Positions 34,765-46,209 are shown, counted from the first letter of the stretch. The stretch is DNA of 64,000 bases from Chaetoderma sp. LZ-2023a (GCA_034401795.1 CM067367.1:32935733-32999732), one strand, 5' to 3'. The notes: generated by a model from the letters alone, not told the origin. Translations and numbers: made by a program.

Positions 34765-35066
34765 TATCGTCAATCTCTCCCCCTTCTATTGTTAACGGCA
34801 TACGGAAAAAGCCTGGTAGTGGGAGAGATTCACGATAATGTCGGAAATATCATCTTTCTATCCCCCTACGAAAACTGGAAACTTAAGTTTATTTGCTTTA
34901 TTTTTTGGGAAAAAATACCAAACTAAACATCTTTGCTTATTTCCATCATTATAGAGAACAGAAACATTGTGTTTATGCATTTCAAGCGATAATTCAAGTG
35001 ATAACCTGAAACCGGAAGTCCATTGAAATCCTATGTAGGGGGATAGAAAGTAGAAAGACGATATCC
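34765..35066. mobile_element. MITE-like element with nested inverted repeats
   Basis: 'atatcatctttctatccccc' (from ~34848) is repeated in inverted form at 35034-35064 with a 7-bp insertion. A second inverted pair, aatctctccc / gggagagatt, lies at 34769-34831. There is no coding capacity. A C-run follows at 35067. Confidence 0.6.
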
Positions 35067-35084
35067 CCCCCCCCCCCTGTCAAT

Positions 35085-35905
35085 ACTGGGCATGCCGCTA
35101 GAGATGGAATATGCCGACGATGTGGACGTTATAGATGAGGAAAAGAAACCCCTGGACGAACTTCTCCCAATAGCTGCAAGCAAACTAAAAATTGAGAATC
35201 TCTATGAATGAATCCAAAACAGAGTTCACCCAGATATACCTATCTACAAAGCATGAAACTAAAGAAAATGATGCTCCACTCCATGGCGGCGAACCATGGA
35301 GGAAAAGTAACATCCTGGGCTCACTGCTTTGCAGTACTGCTGACATTGCCGCATGCTGTATCATGGGGAGCATAGCTTTCCAGTCCTTCTGGAAGCTATG
35401 GATTCGTAGATCAAAGATGCCCTTGGTAAAAAGACTATGTTTATACAATGCAACCTGCGTATCCTTGATCATGTATGACTGTAACAGCTGGGCAGCTCCA
35501 AAGGCAGCTGTAGACAAACTTGACGGCTGCCACCGCAAACACCTACGCACCATCACTGGACACCGATGGCCAGAGAGCATAATTTCGAACGATGCACTAT
35601 ACAAGATGTGTAATACGCCGCCGCTGTCTGTAAAAGTCGCGCAGCAAAGATGGTCCATGTTTGGCCATGTGCTAAAGATGCCAGAAGACACACCAGCACA
35701 GAGAGCCTTGGAATTCACCCTACTCTGAGCCAGCAAATACAGAGCCAGGAGAGGACGTCATTGCATAAATTTGCTAAGCGTGCTACGAGGTGACCTCAAG
35801 AAAGAAGGATTAGGTATACTCAAGTCAAGAATGGACCTGAGGAAGCTAAGGATTTTGGCTGAGGACAAGACACAGTGGGCAAAAGCGAAGAAGGACTGAT
35901 TGCAG
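35085..35905 (+). pseudogene. LINE 3' fragment: RT catalytic box to C-terminus
   Basis: Starts inside the palm: 'EMEYADDVDVIDEEKKPLDE' is read from about 35104, so the Y-A-D-D box is the first recognisable feature. After a frameshift near 35200, the frame 35192-35728 reads 'ESKTEFTQIYL', 'WRKSNILGSLLCSTADI', 'LYNATCVSLIMYDCNSWAAP', 'HRKHLRTITGHRWPESIIS' and 'RWSMFGHVLKMPEDTPAQRA', the C-terminal domain typical of RTE/craniate-like elements. A short tail to 35900 ends 'LAEDKTQWAKAKKD'. 5'-truncated and dead. Confidence 0.8.
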
Positions 35906-36151
35906 CTGTAGGATGTTTCTACTACTACAGCCGCAGAATACAGTAATCATACATACATAGGATGTTAAATGGTTTTATGGGTAGTTATATTCGCATATGA
36001 TAATAGTAGGCGTACAACTATGGGGTTGTTAAGTATGATGTCACTGCGCATGATTCGCAACCCGGAAGTGTGTATTTTGCTTTATTACGTCATAAGTACC
36101 TGTTTATGATGTCATCATTTGTTGTTAAAGAAAAACGTTGTTTTGTGTATT

Positions 36152-37460
36152 CAGACCTGCCAACCCCTACAGATTGTCCGTAGTTTGTACAGAAATAGCA
36201 TCCAAACTACGCATGTATGTGCGGCTAGTGAAAATACGGAAATAAAAAATTGTGCAATTATGGTAATACGGACAAGGTGGTAAAATTACGAATTTCCGTT
36301 TGTGGGTCTATAAAAACGGCGACCGCTTATCAAAACACGTCGGTTTCCATTATGTCAAGAAGTGATAATTGCTTAATCTAGTCGACATTTGAGAACAGCC
36401 CATAGAGTTAAAATGGCAGTAGAGTGCTTATGCTCATACCGTTATTTTGGCATATTATGTACATGTAGCCTCCAAAAGAGACGCAATTCTCTTTTGATAA
36501 CTGGACGAGAATTTGAATAGAGGCAGATTTATATATTTTTATGAGAAATGAAATTGTATTGGCTATATTAATCCGACACTATACAACTATGTAATAGAAT
36601 TAGTATACACACTCTAGGGCTATTCTATATCTATGAAACAGCCTGCTGAGATTCTCTAATCTTGTTAATCAGCATTTTTCGCCTTATTACAGCATTGGAT
36701 TAATAGAATGTGAAAGTTTGCATTATTCGAGAATCCCGGAAGTTTGTTTGTTTATGATGGCTACAGATATGCAATTCAACTATATAAATATACCAATGTT
36801 AATCGGAAATCATCCGTTCAAAGCGTGAGAAAATCAAAATAATCTTTATATTTTAATATAATAAGTCTTTACCGAAATATTGTAACATGACCTTCGTGTT
36901 AATATATATTTCTGTGATTGTGGTATGAGATTTTGTGCACAGTGGATTTCAGTCTTTGTTTTCTGATTTTGGTGTCTAAATATGGAAAATAATTACCAAA
37001 CTTCGTGGAAGCGCGCAGCGCAACCTGATAATGCTGCAATACCAATAAAAAAGCAGTTCAAAAGACATGTGTATAAGCGAGAATATACAGAAAGATGACT
37101 GGTTTTAAAGAACAGAAAAAGGTGATACATACATGTACATGTACATTGCAAATCAAAAAAAATTTCTATCCAAAAATGTAATTGTAAATTAACTCACACA
37201 ATACTAGATGATTATATTTACATTTTACCACTGGAATGACTGGCTCGCTAACAGTCAATCATTCCAGTTGTAAAATTTCATAGATTTTCTTCTCTCGCCT
37301 TGTTTAAAATCATGTATCGTGCTGCTTTTTTAATCACTACTGAACTACTGAAAGGTTCCTCAAACTACTGAAAATCCACTACTGAAACTGTGAAACTACT
37401 GAAAATCATGTTTTTCCACCTGAAACTACTGATTGCTTGAACTGGGGGTTGGCAGCTCTG
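36152..37460. mobile_element. Non-autonomous hAT-like DNA transposon
   Basis: 1,309 bp bounded by inverted termini cagacctgccaacccc (left) and, reversed, cagagctgccaacccc (right): 15 of 16 match. The direct repeat gtgtatt flanks both ends (36145-36151 and 37461-37467). TIRs beginning CAG and a 7-8 bp target duplication are hAT features. Near the right end 'actactgaaa' is repeated about seven times (37335-37435), like hAT subterminal repeats. A family B-type hairpin sits inside at 37220-37280. There is no transposase. Confidence 0.75.
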
Positions 37461-38480
37461 GTGTATTTAATAGTCGAGCTGAACCCGGAAATACGTCATC
37501 ACTTAACAAGTCTTGGTAAAACTTGGGCAATAAATAATGAAGAAAATTGGCTGTATTTCAATGTCTTAGGAAGAAATAATAATAATAGGCCAAATTACGG
37601 ATCCAATAATGCGATTCTTGAAAACATCTGGATTGGTAAATATCTGGGATGGGTGTGATGAGGTTGGTGGGTGAGGTTGAGGATGGCTGTATGTGGTACA
37701 TAAATAGGGTCATGGAACTCCTGGAAAGTCATGGAATTTGAAAATCTAAATTCCAGGCCTGGAAAATCCACGTTTTTTATCTTAGGTAATGGAAAAGTCA
37801 TAGAAAATTATAATTATGCAAAATAAAAAAAATCTGGCAAAAATTTCTGACATGTCATCACCTCTATGTAATAAAGTTGCGGCAACAGCTTATTAAAACA
37901 ATGCTTTGACTTGGTTGTTGCAAGACGCAGTATTCAGACATTTTCAGAATAACTGATTGCAATTTACATGTATGTAGCCACGTCATAAACACAGATCTAG
38001 AAATTGATTCTTGGAGGAGATGGAATTTGTCAATTTTCCTCCTAAACAGTCATGGAATTTCAAACATAGAATGGTGTACAAATCCTGCATAAATAATAAA
38101 ATAATATGTTGCTCACATAGATGCCGTTTTGCTGCTGTCCGATTGCAAAATGTGCCAATATCGGTATGAATAATATGTTTAGTGAAACATTATTCCTGGG
38201 CCCGTTTCCATGCCCAAATGTAATTCTATAATTTTCAGTGATGAAGATTAACATGGGCTCATTAGCCCATGGCTACTAGATTTCAGGCTGGGCTACCGAA
38301 ACTTCAAACCCAAATGTTAGCTCAGATGGCGATCTAAATTTTTCCATTCATATTTTAAGATTGTGAACAGAAAATCATTTTATATATCTGCTGACTCTAT
38401 TGCAAGTACCCAGTAAAGCCAGTTTCATTAACCCTTTCAATCCTTAAAAAGTAAATTTTTTACGAAGTACGTATCATATT
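37461..38480. other. No gene recognised
   Basis: Contains a 'gtcatggaa.tt..gga.ttccaggcctgga' motif repeat around 37715-37800 and 38045, of a type common in animal genomes. The open frames are short and unsupported. Confidence 0.4.
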
Positions 38481-38481
38481 A

Positions 38482-38573
38482 TGTTGAATATTTTGAAATT
38501 AATATGACTGGAAGCCATTGCTGCCTAAGGCAGAAATGGCTTCCAGTCAAATTAATTCTAAAATATTCTACAT
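38482..38573. repeat. Family A foldback core
   Basis: Inverted arms 'tgttgaatattttgaaatta' and the matching 'taattctaaaatattctaca' enclose 'gccattgctgcctaaggcag'. No coding capacity. Confidence 0.85.
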
Positions 38574-38908
38574 GTTCTCTATTTATGTGCTGTGAAATTG
38601 AGATATATCTAATTTAACACATTCTATGTTAATAAATTCTAAATTATTATATCCTGTGTTTCTAAATGTGGGACCTTGTGCGCTGATGCATCATAATTAT
38701 AAGATTGGGCCCTTGAAAAATTGACTGGGGCCCTAAGTTTTGCTTTTACAGGCCCAGGTGGCTACATGGTTAAAAAGCTAAAGCTTTATCACTGATAATT
38801 TTGCTACCATAGTGCCAGTATTCATATCGCGAGAAGATGTAGGCTACATAGTACAGCTACAAACAATTCATGAAAATGATGAATGTAAAATTGTGTCTCA
38901 TAAGTTAA

Positions 38909-39140
38909 CCCTTTAGCACTCATATCAGCCAAAAACAGCTTCTGCAGGGGCCTTGAGATTTGAGAAATGCCTATTTGCAGACCAAGAGAAGACTATTTTT
39001 GAAAGTTTACCACTGGAATGACTGGCTCGATAACCGAGCCTGTCATTCCAGTGATAAAGTTTCAAAAATAGCCTTCTCTTGGTCTGCAAATGGACTTTTT
39101 CTGTGAGAAATTTTCTTGAACAAATTCGAGTGTTAAAGGA
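38909..39140. mobile_element. Family B MITE, piggyBac-like
   Basis: TTAA on both sides (38905-38908 and 39141-39144). Termini are ccctttagcactc and, reversed, tcctttaacactc. The interior is a long hairpin built on 'ccactggaatgactggctcg'. The TTAA target and CCCTTT termini are the piggyBac signature. It is the cleanest family B copy. Confidence 0.8.
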
Positions 39141-39553
39141 TTAAGTGTGTTCCGGGGCTGAGTTTTCCTGTGATTTGAACGTAATTGTTTGCCTTTCAAC
39201 TATCGATTTTAGCATGAAACAGAGACACGGATCAACATGTTAGAGCCAACTGGGGTGGGGATGGGGGGGGGGGGGGGAGAGATGTCGTCAGACCTGTGAC
39301 AACTACCACCACTATGGCCACATCGATCGTCTCCTAAACAACTTCCGTGTGATGGAAGTAGCCTACATGATTATTTCAATGTTGTGAAAAAGAAAAACTG
39401 GTAGTGGGTGAATAAATTTTAAATAGGCCTCCAGATGTTCAAAGATCGCGAGCGTATCGTCTTTACCTACAGTGCAGCTCATAAATAAGCTTACATGCTT
39501 CCAAAACAAAAACATGTTAGTTAGTACTGTATGAACACGATGTAAGAAACGTT

Positions 39554-39613
39554 CTGTTGAATATTTTGAACATAATTGGGTTGGAATCCAATTATGTTCA
39601 AAATATTAAACAG
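39554..39613. repeat. Family A short foldback
   Basis: 'ctgttgaatattttgaacat' against 'atgttcaaaatattaaacag', with a minimal loop. A TIR-like 'cagctcataaataagc' is at 39474. Confidence 0.85.
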
Positions 39614-40279
39614 TATATGTTATGGGTCATTCCATACCAAATCACCCAGAATATAAAAATCTTCCCGGGTTACCATCTCTGTTTTTTTATTAAATTTCAC
39701 CCAGATGTACATATATGGAAATGATGCCTGCATGCAAAATTTCATTGCAAAATTCCAATTAGTTTTGAAGTTATGGTTGATTGATTTTAGGGGGCGTGGC
39801 ACATTTTTTTTTTTGCACTCGCGAATCCAGTGAGTAGTTTGGAAGGATTTTTAAACGCTGATAACTTTCTTAATATTGACAATATTAAGCTGAAATTTGC
39901 TGTGCCACCTAATTGATGCATGCGGAGTCTGGAACTGAATTTCCTAGATATCTCTGCCAGTTCCAGAGGTGGAGGACTCTAAAGTTGGGAGTTTATCCAT
40001 TCAAAAACAAGCTCTACGGTACAGCTCAGAAATAACATAATTTGTTTCCACTACAAAATAAAACTTGCTGTTGACTATTTTTATCGTAATTGGATTGAAA
40101 AGAAATTGCTGCTGCTGCTTTCCAAGGTTATCCATCCATTATATGGCGGCATGATCAGCTATGTGACATGTAAGATGACGTCATAATCATAACGTCATGA
40201 ATGATTCTAAATAGTCCGTCTTTAATGCTTAATAGTCTGACACGTACGAATTGTATGTAATTGTTATTTAATAAACATT
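39614..40279. other. No gene recognised; dispersed repeat
   Basis: Starts with a 'tatgggtcattccataccaa' phrase that belongs to a dispersed animal repeat as I recall it. The 60-codon minus ORF (39620-39802) is inside it and unsupported. Confidence 0.4.
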
Positions 40280-40600
40280 CTGTTGAATATTTTGAAACTA
40301 ATTTGGCTGGATGCTGTTGCTGTCATAGGCAGCAATGGCACCCAGTCAAATTAGTTTCAAAATATTTAACAGCTTACCTGTATAGTTTTCTGGAAATTTA
40401 TAGTCAGGGAGTTAGGGATCGATCAATCCCAACGCTAATGAGGTGTGGGTGGAGCTTACCTAGTGATGGGCGGGGCATAGCTAAAACTGGAAAGGTCCAT
40501 TATGTTCAAAGTATTCAACAGAACATTTCCTTCATCGTGTTCAAAATTATACTGACTAATATGTTTTTGTTTTAGAAACATGTTAATAACTAATTTATGA
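40280..40600. repeat. Family A foldback plus composite flank
   Basis: Hairpin 40280-40372. It is followed by the same flank seen inverted at 35-241 (with 'gggatcgatcaatccc') and a TIR-like end near 40555-40600. It lies just 5' of the first visible ACSF3 exon. Confidence 0.8.
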
Positions 40601-40718
40601 ACAGCACAGCCACTGTATTGTAAATGTATTTCTGTTCATATTTTGCAGGAGGTTGAGTTGTCTAGGGATCCATTAAAAGCTGCTGAATGTTTACTCATTC
40701 TGTGCAATTTACACAGTC

Positions 40719-41684
40719 ATGATGATACAGCAGGTCACAACCCAACTGCTGCCAAACCATATCCATAAATTAAGCCTGAGAATCCTGTGCTATCAAGGAA
40801 GACGGTTATATAGTAGAGATGTAACCAAGTCCTTTTTACCAAACAGCCATGCTTTAAAAATATGCCGACTGAATGATAAAGTTACAAACCTAAAGGACTT
40901 TGTATTTCAAAAGCTGTTATTTCGACTGCATTCGGTTTCATCATGTGGATCAGCTGGTCAATCCCGCTTTAATCTATCGACCAATCAACATCCTATGTGC
41001 CAAACTTTACAAGCTGAGGTAAAAAGGCCAAATCATGAGTGTAATGAAGCGCAGGTACAGCCAGTATGTAAACTACACAGCAGTAGCACTAGACGACCTA
41101 ATCCGGTTATTCCCGTGTTTCTTCGTGCTGAAAATCATCTCGGAAGAACTGCTATAGTTGATGATAATGGGAGACATAAGTATGAAGATATTCTACATTA
41201 CAGTTCGGTGTTATCAAAAGCCATCCAAGCGGATCTAAATGAATCCGTGTCGGTAGTAAAGGACGAGCAGCCGAGAATAGCATTTCTCTGCGACAATGAC
41301 ATGTCATACGTTGTTGTGCAGTGGGCTGCGTGGATAGCCGGATGTGTGGCAGTACCTCTGTGTAAATCTCATCCTCTATCGCAACTAGAGTATTTTATTG
41401 AAGATTCTCAGGCGAATTTGATTATTGGAAGCATGAACTTTGAAAATCAAGTAACGAAACTCTCTGATAAATTCCAGATTCCGAAGATAATTCTTGGCAC
41501 GTCGCAGTACAGCGGCAGGTCTGATGCGGATGAGGAGAATGATTGGCTTAAGACCAATGTGATTGTGAAAAAATCACGCAGAGCTCGAGAAAAGAATCGT
41601 TTTGACGATTTGGTGGCGACAAATCAGTACAAGAAGATGCCAGCAATGATTGTCTATACAAGTGGTTCTACGGGTAGACCAAAG
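40719..41684 (+). CDS. ACSF3: ACSF3 coding exon 1 (malonyl-CoA synthetase, N-terminal part)
   Basis: ACSF3 joins malonate (and methylmalonate) to CoA using ATP in the mitochondrial matrix, feeding mitochondrial fatty-acid synthesis and clearing malonate. This exon gives residues 1-322. The first ~40 residues are basic and lack acids ('NHIHKLSLRILCYQGRRLYS'), as in a mitochondrial targeting peptide. The adenylating domain begins at 'VIPVFLRAENHLGRTAIVDD' (~130). It includes 'IAFLCDNDMSYVVVQWAAWI' and ends at the ATP-binding loop 'VYTSGSTGRPK', whose final Gly is in the next exon. The N-terminus is ~80 residues longer than in vertebrates, so the true start could be a later Met. The donor is aag|gtaaag. 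Confidence in the family is high. Confidence 0.92.
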
Positions 41685-41769
41685 GTAAAGTATTAATAGA
41701 AGGCCAAGTGAGCTTGTGCTGTGGTGATCATCCATCCGTCCGTCGTCCGTCCATCACCTTTTGCTTTAA

Positions 41770-41983
41770 CCCTTTAATGGTCAAATTTGGTCAAGAAAAT
41801 TTTAATATTTTCTTATTGAATGCCCATTTACAGGCCGAGAGAATAAAAAATTTTTAAATTTATCACGATAACCGAGCCAGTCATTCCAGTGGTAAATTTT
41901 CAAAAATTGTATTCGCTCGGCCTGTAAATGGACATTCCACAAGACCATAGCAGTGGACGGTTTTGGCCGGTAAAAAACATATC
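41770..41983. mobile_element. Family B MITE in ACSF3 intron 1
   Basis: Left TTAA at 41766-41769 followed by ccctttaatgg. The hairpin core 'cgagccagtcattccagtgg' is flanked by 'ggccgagagaat' / 'attcgctcggcc'. The right terminus with gagtgttaaaggg is missing, so the right end is truncated. Confidence 0.7.
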
Positions 41984-42222
41984 TCCTAAATCTCTTGGCA
42001 AATTTTGACCAAATTTGCATGGGCAGATCCTATAGAGTCAAGCTCTAGATCAACTTTTCAAATTTTTGATTCAGCAATTTTTGGGTGAAAAAATCAATGA
42101 TTTTATACAAATTTACCAGAAAGTGTTGAAATGCATCATCTCCTTAGCTCCTTAGATTTTTTATTGGTCCATGTTTCTGGTGAAAATCTTAGTTGTTATT
42201 ACACCACAAAAACATCCATTAC

Positions 42223-42398
42223 CATTCAATCACTACTTGCTAAATCAATTATCTGCATTTTGCTATCAGAATAAGATTTTTATGCCTGCATACCCACCTC
42301 CCAATGCCTAATCCTATTCCTATGGACCCTCAACCAGGCTACTGGTTGAGTCCCATCTCCAGCCTACCATCAAGCACCAGTCTATACTCACCTCATAG
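42223..42398. repeat. DIRS-1 left inverted terminal repeat
   Basis: Reverse complement of 47774-47960, ~95% by eye. The right copy has an extra 10-bp 'tatagactgg' duplication. It contains 'accaggctactggttgagtc' and 'gcctgcatacccacctccc'. Confidence 0.9.
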
Positions 42399-42493
42399 CA
42401 AGCAGAATAGTTGTCCAAAAAATATTTGAATAAGTTTTGTGTTTTGCGCTGTGACAGTGGCCGGTTTCGGTAGCGAAAACGTTCTTTAAAGAT

Positions 42494-43938
42494 TTGTTGG
42501 TCAAACAATCGCTGCCCTCTGGTCGTCCTTCCCCTTCCTCCGTTGCTAGCAAGGCAAAGGCTGTGTCCTTTGCTCAATCCTCTGTTCCGTTATCGGAGTG
42601 GGGAAACTCATCGGGAAATTCAGACGCCGTGATGGCGCTTTTTGCGAGGTTCGAATCGTTTGCCACAGTGTTGACAAAATCGCTCGATGAAAGAATTTCT
42701 TCTGCGATAAAAGAGGCCAAAAAGCAGGAAAGCTCGTCAAGTTCGGAGGATAGCCCGAAGGCTAGCGGGCGTTCGCGCAAATGGGGGAAGCCGGTCCCTC
42801 TGACCTCTAGGCAGGTGTTGGTATCACCGAAGCAGAAGACAAGAGCATCCAAGCTCTTGAAGGTGTGCTCGGAGAGTGCATCAGATAAAATCCACTTAAG
42901 ACTTGAGGGTGACGGGCATAACCCTCAAGCAGTGGTGGCGTCGGCTGAAACCGGCATCCATGAGGCCAGACCTTATGATAATGCCAGTTTTACGGTGGTT
43001 CCGGTAGTTAAAGTTGTCTCCAGAGCACCCGTTTCTAAGAGGTCGATATCTAGTCTTGCTAGTTCCGGTTCCGTTGTGGTGGACTCGGGTCCTTTGGACT
43101 CGGGTTTACTTCCGTTTTCCGAATCTCAGTCTTTTTCCGTCCGAGCTTCCGGGATAGCAAGACATCCGGGTCGTCAAGATCCGGTTCCGGCTTCGGTGGC
43201 TTCCGTTTCCCGTAGGACTTCCGGGTTGGGTGGTAATCCAGGTCGGCAAGATCCGGTTACCACTTCCATTTCGGCCACTTCCGGTCTGTCTTCCGGTTAT
43301 GTAGAACATCCGGGTCCTAGAGATCTGGGGTCTACTTCCGTTTCCGGGTATTTTAGCTTCCTATTGACAATTTAGTGGTAGATATGCTAGATTTCTTCGT
43401 TAATGACACGGTTAACTCTGAATTTTCTCCTGTTTACAAGTATGACTCGCCTGTTCAAATTCCTAAGGAGGACTTTTTGAAGGTAGCTTCTGCTCAGTCT
43501 CTGTCTGGTCCTGCTTGGGAGGTTTTGTCATCTCAGTTGAAGGAGGTTTCTAAGTCGGATTTTTCTTCTGATCTGTTCAAATGGGAGTCTGTTTGTAGGT
43601 CTCAGATTAAGTCATCTAATTATCTTGCTCTGCTGTCTGAGGCCATTCTTAAGGCTGAAGAAAGAGGAGAACAAATTCCTTTGGCTGTCTTTCGTTCTTT
43701 GGCTGATTTATCCCGGGGTTCTCTTAATTCTGTTTGTAAGTCTTTCGGTACTGATCTGTTTGGAGAGTCAGCTCCTAATTTAATTAGGGCGGAATCTGAG
43801 CACTTGAAGGCCTCTAGGGAGCTTCAAGCTCAGGTTTCGTGGTCCAAATCTTCAGTGAAAAGAGATGTTTCTTCGGTTAGAAGCCCTAATTCTTCACCTA
43901 GAAGAAAGAGTCTCAAGCCTAGCCTCTTATCCTTCTAG
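42494..43938 (+). pseudogene. DIRS-1 gag-like ORF1 (two frames)
   Basis: Frame 1 (42494-43375) is Ser/Pro/Lys-rich with a helical stretch 'MALFARFESFATVLTKSLDE'. It has three imperfect ~21-residue repeats centred on 'HPGRQDPVPASV', 'NPGRQDPVTTSI' and 'HPGPRDLGSTSV'. Frame 2 (43375-43938) is recovered by a shift near 43350 ('LPIDNLVVDMLDFF') and reads a folded-looking region: 'LSGPAWEVLSSQLKEVSKSD', 'YLALLSEAILKAEERGEQIP', 'FRSLADLSRGSLNSVCKSFG'. This is the capsid-like part of DIRS ORF1. The end runs into the tandem duplication at 43927. No zinc knuckle was seen. Confidence 0.7.
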
Positions 43939-44162
43939 GGTCATTCATAACTCGAATTTGTCCTCATCGGATCAGCGGGATCGATCTTTGGAGGAGGATC
44001 GGTTTGATTCCATTTCTTCTCATCGTTCGAGATCAGTTTGGAGCTTATCCTTCTAGGGTCGTTCATAACTCGAATTTGTTCTCATCGGATCAGCGGGATC
44101 GATCTTTGGAGGAGGATCGGTTCGATTCCATTTCTTCTCATCGTTCGATGTCTGTAGGGAGG
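43927..44162. repeat. 118-bp tandem duplication inside DIRS-1 ORF1
   Basis: 'ttatccttctagggtc.ttc' starts at 43927 and again at 44045, and both copies carry 'agcgggatcgatctttggag'. The copies differ at a few bases. Since 118 is not a multiple of three, it shifts the frame of the Ser/Arg-rich end of ORF1. Confidence 0.9.
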
Positions 44163-44208
44163 CAGTCGCCTTCGTCTTGGGCGAGGAGGGGTCAAACCCC
44201 TTCTCGCC

Positions 44209-45837
44209 GTGCGTCCAGATCTAGAGGACGTTTTTCTTTTAGAGATTTTCAGGGGAAGAGAGTTTGAAGGTTTGGACAGTTCCCAGGTAGGTCCAACTTT
44301 CTCTCTTCTTTCTCTCATTCCTACCCTTCTTCCTCCCCCTTTGGAGCAAGCAGTCCAGTGCTGTTTTCCCAACATGCCAGTAGGAGGGTGCCTTTCTCTG
44401 TTTTGGGAGAAATGGCAAGCCCTCATTCAGGACTCCTGGCTAGTATCCCAGATACGTTGGGGTTATGCTCCATCATGGATCCGTCATCCTCCTCTTCTCT
44501 CCCTTTGCCAAGTTTGGACTCCGGTTCCCTCCAATCTGGAGAAACTGAGGGCTTTGGAAGAGGAGTTGGAAGCCATGATTGTAAAGAGGGCTATAGAGGA
44601 AGTTCCCCTTTGGGGAGTAGACCCGGGCTACTACTCGACCATATTTTTAGTACCAAAGAAAACGGGAGGTTTGCGTCCAATCATAAAACTGAAGAAGTTA
44701 AATCAGAGGATTCTCACCCCAAAATTCAAGATGGAGACGGTTTCTCAGATCATTTCCAGTCTGGATCAGGGAATGTGGACGTCTTCCATAGATTTAAAGG
44801 ACGCTTACTTCCATGTTCTTATTCATCCTGTATTCAGAAAGTTCCTGAGGTTTGCCTACAAGGATCGGGTGTGGCAGTTTCGCACCATGCCCTTCGGCCT
44901 GACCACGGCTCCCTTCCTTTTTACCCGCATAGTTTCAGCCGTGGCAGGAATTTTACACCGTCGTTCTATCCATCTTCATGTTTATATAGACGACTGGGTG
45001 ATAAAAGCAAGGTCTTCCTCAATTCTCGAAGGTATTCTTCCAGAGGTTTGCAGTCTGGCTTGCAATCTAGGGTGGATTATAAATCTAGAGAAATCAAGCC
45101 TAGTTCCATCTCAAATCTTTACTCATCTAGGCGTTGCTTTCAATCTGGCGAGGGGGCTAGTCTTCCCCTCAGAGCCAAGGATAGAGGCTTTATCAGTGGC
45201 AATGGAAATTCTTGCTTCTTCGCCAGTGGTAAGAGCAAGATTCTTTTTAAGAGTGATAGGTCTGATGGTCAGCGTAGAGAAGGTGGTTCCTTGGGCGGCG
45301 CTGATGAGAAGGCCCTTTCAGATGTATTTAATGTCAGTCCACTCTATCTACCATCAGATTCCCATCAGAGAACATTTGATCCCTCATCTAGATTTCTGGA
45401 AAGACCGTTCTCTGCTACTGATGGGTGTTCCACTGGTAAAGTCCCCTCAAGCAATTATTTTCACAGATGCTTCTCAGGAGGGTTGGGGAGCAGTCTGGGA
45501 CTCCCTGTCAGTTTCCGGCCTTTGGTCCCTGGAGGAGTCGTCAGCCCACATCAACATTCTGGAGTTGTGGGCTGTCAAGAAGGCTCTCCTTTCTTGGTCA
45601 GATCTGGTGATAGGCCTCAAAGTCTCAATTCGGTCGGACAATTCGACAGTCGTAGCTTATATCAACAGGCAGGGAGGTACAAGGTCTTCTCTCCTTTGTC
45701 TAGAAGTGTGGAATCTGCTCTTGTGGTGCCGCAAGAGGCAGATTTTTCTAGTGTCATCACATGTCCCAGGCAGTCTTGAACTTTCTGGCGGATCAACTGT
45801 CACGTCCCAGCAAGTTCGCCCACAGAGTGGCAGTTAA
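44209..45837 (+). pseudogene. DIRS-1 reverse transcriptase and RNase H
   Basis: 542 codons. RT: 'IVKRAIEEVPLWGVDPGYYS', 'IFLVPKKTGGLRPIIKLKKL', 'MWTSSIDLKDAYFHVLIHPV' (first catalytic Asp), 'FGLTTAPFLFTRIVSAVAG', 'HVYIDDWVIKA' with YIDD at 44983-44994. RNase H: 'AIIFTDASQEGWGAVWD', 'SSAHINILELWAVKKALLSW' (Glu) and 'IRSDNSTVVAYINRQGGTRS' (Asp). All core catalytic residues are present. After 'HVPGSL' the frame shifts (45778), and the true continuation 'NFLADQLSRPSKFAH' is in the next frame. It would copy the element RNA. An overlapping long frame (44358-45779) is discussed in findings. Confidence 0.9.
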
Positions 45838-45854
45838 AGAAGTCGGTTGTCAGA

Positions 45855-46200
45855 GTGATTTTCAATCTCATGGATCGTCCTCTAGTAGATCTGTTTGCGA
45901 CCTCTCTGAATGCCCAGATCTCCTCTTACATGTCTCCTTTTCCGGACAGTCAAGCCCTGGCGGTAGATGCCCTGTCTCAGTCCTGGACAGGGATGTTCGC
46001 TTATGCCTTCCCTCCTACTATTCTGATCCCGTTAGTGTTGAAGAAGGTCAAGGACCAAGTTTGCGAGATTCTTCTGATAGCTCCCTTTTGGCCCAAGAGG
46101 ATTTGGTTTGTAGACCTTCTGGATCTTCTGGTAGACTTTCCTCGTCTTCTTCCAGTATCACAGGACCTTCTATCTCAAGTAAGAGGTCGTTGTGTACATC
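45855..46200 (+). pseudogene. DIRS-1 domain after RNase H (methyltransferase-like)
   Basis: The frame 45855-46409 begins 'MIFNLMDRPLVDLFATSLNA' and continues 'SYMSPFPDSQALAVDALSQS', 'GMFAYAFPPTILIPLVLKKV' and 'EILLIAPFWPKRIWFVDLLD'. This block follows RNase H in DIRS-type elements and has been described as a putative DNA methyltransferase; I see the block but cannot prove that activity. DIRS-2 has the same block at 60470-60700. In this copy the join to RNase H needs two frame changes within 80 bp. Confidence 0.7.
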
Positions 46201-46209
46201 CAAGTCCAG

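Noticed and set aside
35185..35736. 183-codon minus-strand ORF
   Set aside because: Antisense shadow of the LINE C-terminal frame, which carries recognisable motifs.
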